A model generated the notes under the pieces. The model did no database searches and was not told the origin of the DNA. It saw only the letters and a program-made list of their open reading frames with translations. Of a stretch of 64,000 nucleotides of DNA, positions 59,910 through 64,000 are shown piece after piece; within the stretch, counting starts at the first letter, position 1; every line of letters starts with the position of its first letter. The translations under genes were made by a program, and so were the position numbers. Source of the DNA: Turritopsis dohrnii (lineage: Eukaryota > Cnidaria > Hydrozoa > Anthoathecata > Oceaniidae); assembly GCA_027922465.2 (NCBI GenBank), contig BQMF02000172.1:434001-498000 (forward strand), in the 5' to 3' direction.

Positions 59910-62806
59910 CTTTAATCACATTCAATTTCCACTGAAATGGAAGACAAACAGGACATAGGATTTTGATGTGATTGCATTAAAAGGTCAAACAAAGTATTAC
60001 TTTTTTGAGTTGACAAAAAACAACCGATATAAACAGTTAGTCCGACAAAACAAAAATATCTTTTCTCTTCTGTCTCTGCATAAAAACCGATTTTTTTTGT
60101 CGTTTGAATGTGTTTTAATTTTCACAAAGTAATATGATACTCTGACTACAAATTTTATTTTGATGAGCTAAAATTCTATTTATAACGCGCATGCGTTCAC
60201 GATATGTTGACAATAAGGATTACATGGAAAGTGTTTTAAATGTCATCTCGAATTTTTGTCAAGCAGTATATCGAACAAAAGCCTTTATGAACATATTTTC
60301 CATAAAGTTACGTGAATATGGGGAGCTTTAAAAAATCTTTACGACAAAAAAAATTCGAAAACATCAACTGTAAACCAGGGTAACGTAAAATTTTGTTAAG
60401 TTAAAAAAAGTTTCACCACAAGAATATACTTAAGCCCCTCTTCAAATTCAACTGCTGAAAATAAAACTTCTGTGAAACAGAGAAAATACTTTCATGAAAA
60501 AAACAACATGAATACACAAAAAGAAACACGAAAAGAAACGAAACAAAGATACTGAAAGATAACACAAAAGAAATTGACAATATATATTAAGCACATGACT
60601 TTCTTCTTAAACTTGTTTACTTGATGAAATATATTTCAGTTCACATCTAATCAGAGTAAAACATTATCACACGATTCCTTTCATCAATTTTTATTTTTAA
60701 AGACTGGGTACTAGGAGTAAACTTGTTGACATTAGCGAGTTTTTACAGCAAATGTTACTGTTCGAAAAGGACAAGAGCAACAACTTTTACAAAAAGTCAT
60801 TCATTATAGTTTCCGCTGCTGAAAGATTTATTTTCCCGTACCTGACGTCACTTTTTATTATTTTATTCGTGCTTCTGGTGTAGTGGTCAACTGGGAACCA
60901 AGGTTCCATTTGGCGCCAAACCTTCAACTGACCTTGTAAACAAAGTTACATCATTTTCTGTTTGTATTCTGCTTCTAACTCCTTTCATCCTAACACCCAC
61001 TAGTCTGTTAACCTTTTTGATAATCACCGAGTCATCAACTCAATAATAACATTTTTAATGTTTTTGCGCGGAAATTTTAATAATTAAATTACCGTTTTAT
61101 CCAATTTAAATTTGTTCATTTGCTTATTTATTTAATTTAATTATTTTGTTTTTATTTTCTTTTTTGGAGTAACTCAAAGATATTCAATTGATTGGAATTT
61201 TTCCGAGACACATTAACCGGGTTGTTTTTATAGTTCCAGATTGAGTTGATACGTGTCGCCATTCCGAAAAATAATCCGAATTACTAACACCGAGAATAGC
61301 TTACGCATAAATAACAATAGAACAATCATTGTGATGTCATATAGGGCAACTTGCTTTTCCGACTCAGAAATTCTGAACCTCTGATAAAGGGGAGGATTTT
61401 TAAGGGAAAATTCCATTTAGTTAACGCACGTCTTGTAGGAGCTAAACTAGCTACTGATCCAGTTTCTTCATGGACATATAAAGAAAGACTAATAACTCGC
61501 TCTTTCACCCTTTCAACTCTATTATTAAAAGCTTTTGCCGTACTTCTTTCACACAAGGCCCGTCTTTAGCCCGGCTTTAGAAATTACATGGACTGTTCTA
61601 TATGATTCTTTACATTCCTCGTGAAAAATGAAAAATTTGGAGGAAATATGAATTAGGAATGAGTGTACCGTAAATATCCGATACCTTTTTAAAAGGGGGC
61701 CGCTTAATCGAAAACTGCCTTGAGAAACCGGGTGCTTATTTAAAATTTTTACTTTCTTATATTGGGAATAAAAAAATACGTAGTTTATGTTGTGAGAATC
61801 TAAATGGGAAATTTTCTATAAAGTTCTTTTTTTTGTGCTGAAGTGTCTAAAGTGCTCAGGAACAAATGACCATTTTCAGTGAGCAAGGCAACACTGCAAA
61901 TCCATTTGAAATTATCGATTCCGGTGTTGATGTTGATTCCGATGAACATTCTATCTGACGATGAGGAGGAAACGATGATATCGACGTTGTTTAAACTAAA
62001 ACTAAAAAACTTAGTAAGACGAAACCTAACTTTTTGTTAAATCTTTTCTTCAATTTTATTTTCCAGGGAAAATTATAAAAATCAAAAATTAATTTCGACT
62101 TCCATTTCTGAAAATTTCACAGCCGAGAATTGCTTCTATCATCCGGAGTGAAAGTCCAAGGTTTTGATACGTAACACTCTCGATATCTTGAGCAACCTCG
62201 AACCCAGGGTCTCTTGCCTTTTCGATCAAGAGACCCTGGGTTCGAGGTTGTTTCTTGAGATGACGCATCTGATTGGTTGACAAGATCTCAAACACCAATA
62301 GAAACACTTAAACCTAGTTCGACCAAACTGGATTCCCGAATAGCCTAAAAATTCCAAGGCATATAGTCAATAGATCTATTGACACTGTTGGTCTTTCTCT
62401 TTTTACATTTGTATATAGTTCCTTTCACATCCATACCTGACATGTAATTGAGTATGATCACTCCCATACTGAAGGATGTTTACCTTTCTAATCCTTACGC
62501 CAATTTTTATGACGTTTTTATTGAATCTTCGTTAAATGATAGGTGTAATAATTTTTCTGCATTATGCAACTTACACTTATTGCTCTTCTTGCAAAGTAGC
62601 AAGCATCGATTTTTATGAACATTAGCCAACGACATGGTGAGAAAGATTCATTGGTATTTTCGTGCACGTGTTTTTAAAAACGAATTGACTACTTCAGGAA
62701 ACTTTTAAAGGTATTGATTTCATTCTAATTCTCAAGCAATAATCCAAATGCGTATTGTTTTGTCGATGAATTTATTCAATCATTGGGACGTGTTGAAATA
62801 TTATTG
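59910..62806. other. intergenic, no gene recognised
   Basis: The first part should hold the GPCR promoter. The rest is AT-rich without domains. A perfect foldback repeat is listed at 62193-62250. Confidence 0.4.
62193..62250. repeat. CAACCTCGAACCCAGGGTCTC foldback, copy 2 (perfect)
   Basis: The 24-base arms are exact inverse copies around a loop of about 10 bases. Relatives lie at 35445-35511 (diverged foldback) and 63381-63418 (single arm), so this is a dispersed family. Confidence 0.8.
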
Positions 62807-63757
62807 CTAAACAGCTAAAATAGCATCTAAAAAGCCCATTGTGAATTCTTCGCCGGATGGTTTTATTTCCGATGTTGGCAAAATGAATCCACCGCGACCA
62901 CCACGGCCAGGTCGAAGTTCAGGAGCATATGCGTACTTTACCCCCAATTTTTCGTAAACCCAGTCAATGCTACCACCAGCAACAGGATCTAGTGAAAAGT
63001 AAGACATTTTCTAATCTTCTGTACTACTCCCCTTACTGCAAGGTTTCCTACAGATTATCAACAATCCAACAAACTTAACCATCATGAAAGTTGATTTCTT
63101 GATCTTTCTTCATTCTTGATTAAATATTAACAAAATGATGACTTACATAAAATTTTGGATGGTTGACCAACTTGAAAATACCTTCCATGCATATTTCTTG
63201 CACCACTTTGAAACGCCCTTGCAACTCTATCCTGGAAATGCAAGTAGCACAATTTTGTTTCTCTATTCACAAAGAAAAGCTGTAATGAAAATCAAGCGTT
63301 ACTAAAAAGATACATTGGAGATATCGATTTCTACATTTACTGCATCAAATATCTCATTTGCTTACAAGAAACTTTTTGGAACAACCTCGAATCCAGGGTC
63401 TCTCTTGCCTTATCGAATCTTACACTATTGCAACAAAAACACGATTTGCTACAGATGTTTCAGTGTGTCCTATGAGTAACGTTTTTCCAGCTAAACATTG
63501 TTTTGGCGGAAATTTTACGGCTGAAGAAAAAACAACTGTTTAGTTGAAATTGGATGGGAGTGAAAATTTCAAAAACTTAAAATGCAGACACATTGGAAAT
63601 TAAAATCTTAAATAATCATAATAAAAAAATTTACAAAGATAGGCTTGAAATCCAAAACAAAAGAGTAAATCTATTTTTCTCCTCATAAAAATCTTCTTAC
63701 TATTTCCCGTGCATCTGGAGCTGACCTGCTTGTGTATGACCACGGATATAACAACAG
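62807..63757 (-). CDS. M14 metallocarboxypeptidase, A-type, C-terminal exons (continues past the right edge)
   Basis: Three minus-strand exons chain in phase: 63701-63757, 63147-63231, 62807-62988 (stop). They encode YPWSYTSRSAPDAREI, then DRVARAFQSGARNMHG, then the C-terminus LYPVAGGSIDWVYEK...KYAYAPELRP. This matches the end of M14A digestive-type carboxypeptidases, zinc enzymes that remove C-terminal residues. The catalytic Tyr (248 in bovine numbering) and Glu (270, in PELRP) are present. The S1' residue 255 is Ile, as in carboxypeptidase A, so preference for hydrophobic or aromatic ends is inferred. The zinc ligands and propeptide would be in exons beyond the window. The first exon seen here follows an acceptor made almost entirely of C residues. 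Confidence 0.85.
63381..63418 (+). repeat. CAACCTCGAACCCAGGGTCTC family, single arm
   Basis: ACAACCTCGAATCCAGGGTC followed by TCTCTTGCCTTATCGAATC matches one arm and loop of copy 2. It lies in a carboxypeptidase intron. Confidence 0.6.
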
Positions 63758-63963
63758 CTGGGGGGGGGGGGCGCAGAACCTTGATTTTTCTAATTAAGTA
63801 AAGTTTCTTATGAAAATGTTAACACTGAATGTGATCCTGATGTGGTCCGTGATGCACGAACGTAAAACAATAAGCACAGATGGCGCAGGTTGACAGAGGG
63901 GGGAGGGGGGGGGGGGGTCAAAAATCTTGAAAAAATGGTTGACGTCATTTGTGAACAATCCCT
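63758..63963. mobile_element. GATTGTTCAC-family MITE, rearranged copy 2
   Basis: AACCTTGATTTTTCTAATTAA near the left and GGTTGACGTCATTTGTGAACAATCC at the right match copy 1 (52945-53115). The G-rich centre is expanded into runs of about 13 G at both ends. It lies against the carboxypeptidase exon at 63757. Confidence 0.6.
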
Positions 63964-64000
63964 TAGCAATGTTCACTGATTTCTTCCATTTCCATCCATC

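Noticed and set aside
1..64000. CRISPR arrays, operons, tRNA and rRNA genes
   Set aside because: No regularly spaced direct repeats with unique spacers, no cloverleaf with A and B boxes, and no rRNA-like segment was noticed; the gene structure is eukaryotic.

Overview
The window is AT-rich animal nuclear DNA. It has many short exons with GT..AG introns, low gene density, and a dense mix of LINEs, MITE-like foldback elements and DNA-transposon relics. Gene content and transposon types point to an early-branching invertebrate, most likely a cnidarian and possibly a hydrozoan. That placement is inference; no species-specific marker was seen.

Layout. 1-5.6 kb: no gene, but a LINE relic, a foldback element with a telomere-like loop, an 850 bp block of AGGTATACCT palindromes and a MITE. 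5.6-7.5 kb (+): a SPATA24-like coiled-coil gene. 9.9-13.6 kb (+): a secreted CUB-CUB-serine protease with all three catalytic residues. 13.9-22.3 kb (-): a CHMP7 (ESCRT-III/nuclear envelope) orthologue, reassembled here from eleven supported exons. One of its introns contains, on the opposite strand, a complete secreted serine-protease homologue that has lost its catalytic His and Ser (15.7-17.1 kb). 23.2-34 kb: a transposon-rich block with a MITE, LINE relics, an uninterrupted 1030-codon LINE ORF with a 2A-like motif, a second LINE on the minus strand abutting a broken retinol-dehydrogenase-like gene, and an R2-type LINE tail.

35.7-41 kb (+): a roughly 1335-residue beta-helix/Cys-rich/multi-TM protein of a family I cannot name. 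42.5-52.8 kb (-): two tandem nine-exon sorbitol dehydrogenase genes of identical exon lengths. The second has a 3.8 kb intron holding hAT, Helitron and sacsin-like relics, the last cut by a MITE. 53-57 kb: four inverted-repeat elements. 58.7-59.9 kb (-): an intronless class A GPCR with amine-receptor features. 62.8 kb to the right edge (-): the 3' exons of an A-type M14 carboxypeptidase.

The neighbouring genes do not form an obvious pathway. The closest functional grouping is the active CUB-CUB protease beside the catalytically dead homologue, which may be an enzyme/pseudoenzyme pair. Gene models were built by matching splice sites, reading phase and family alignment by eye, so exon borders are predictions.
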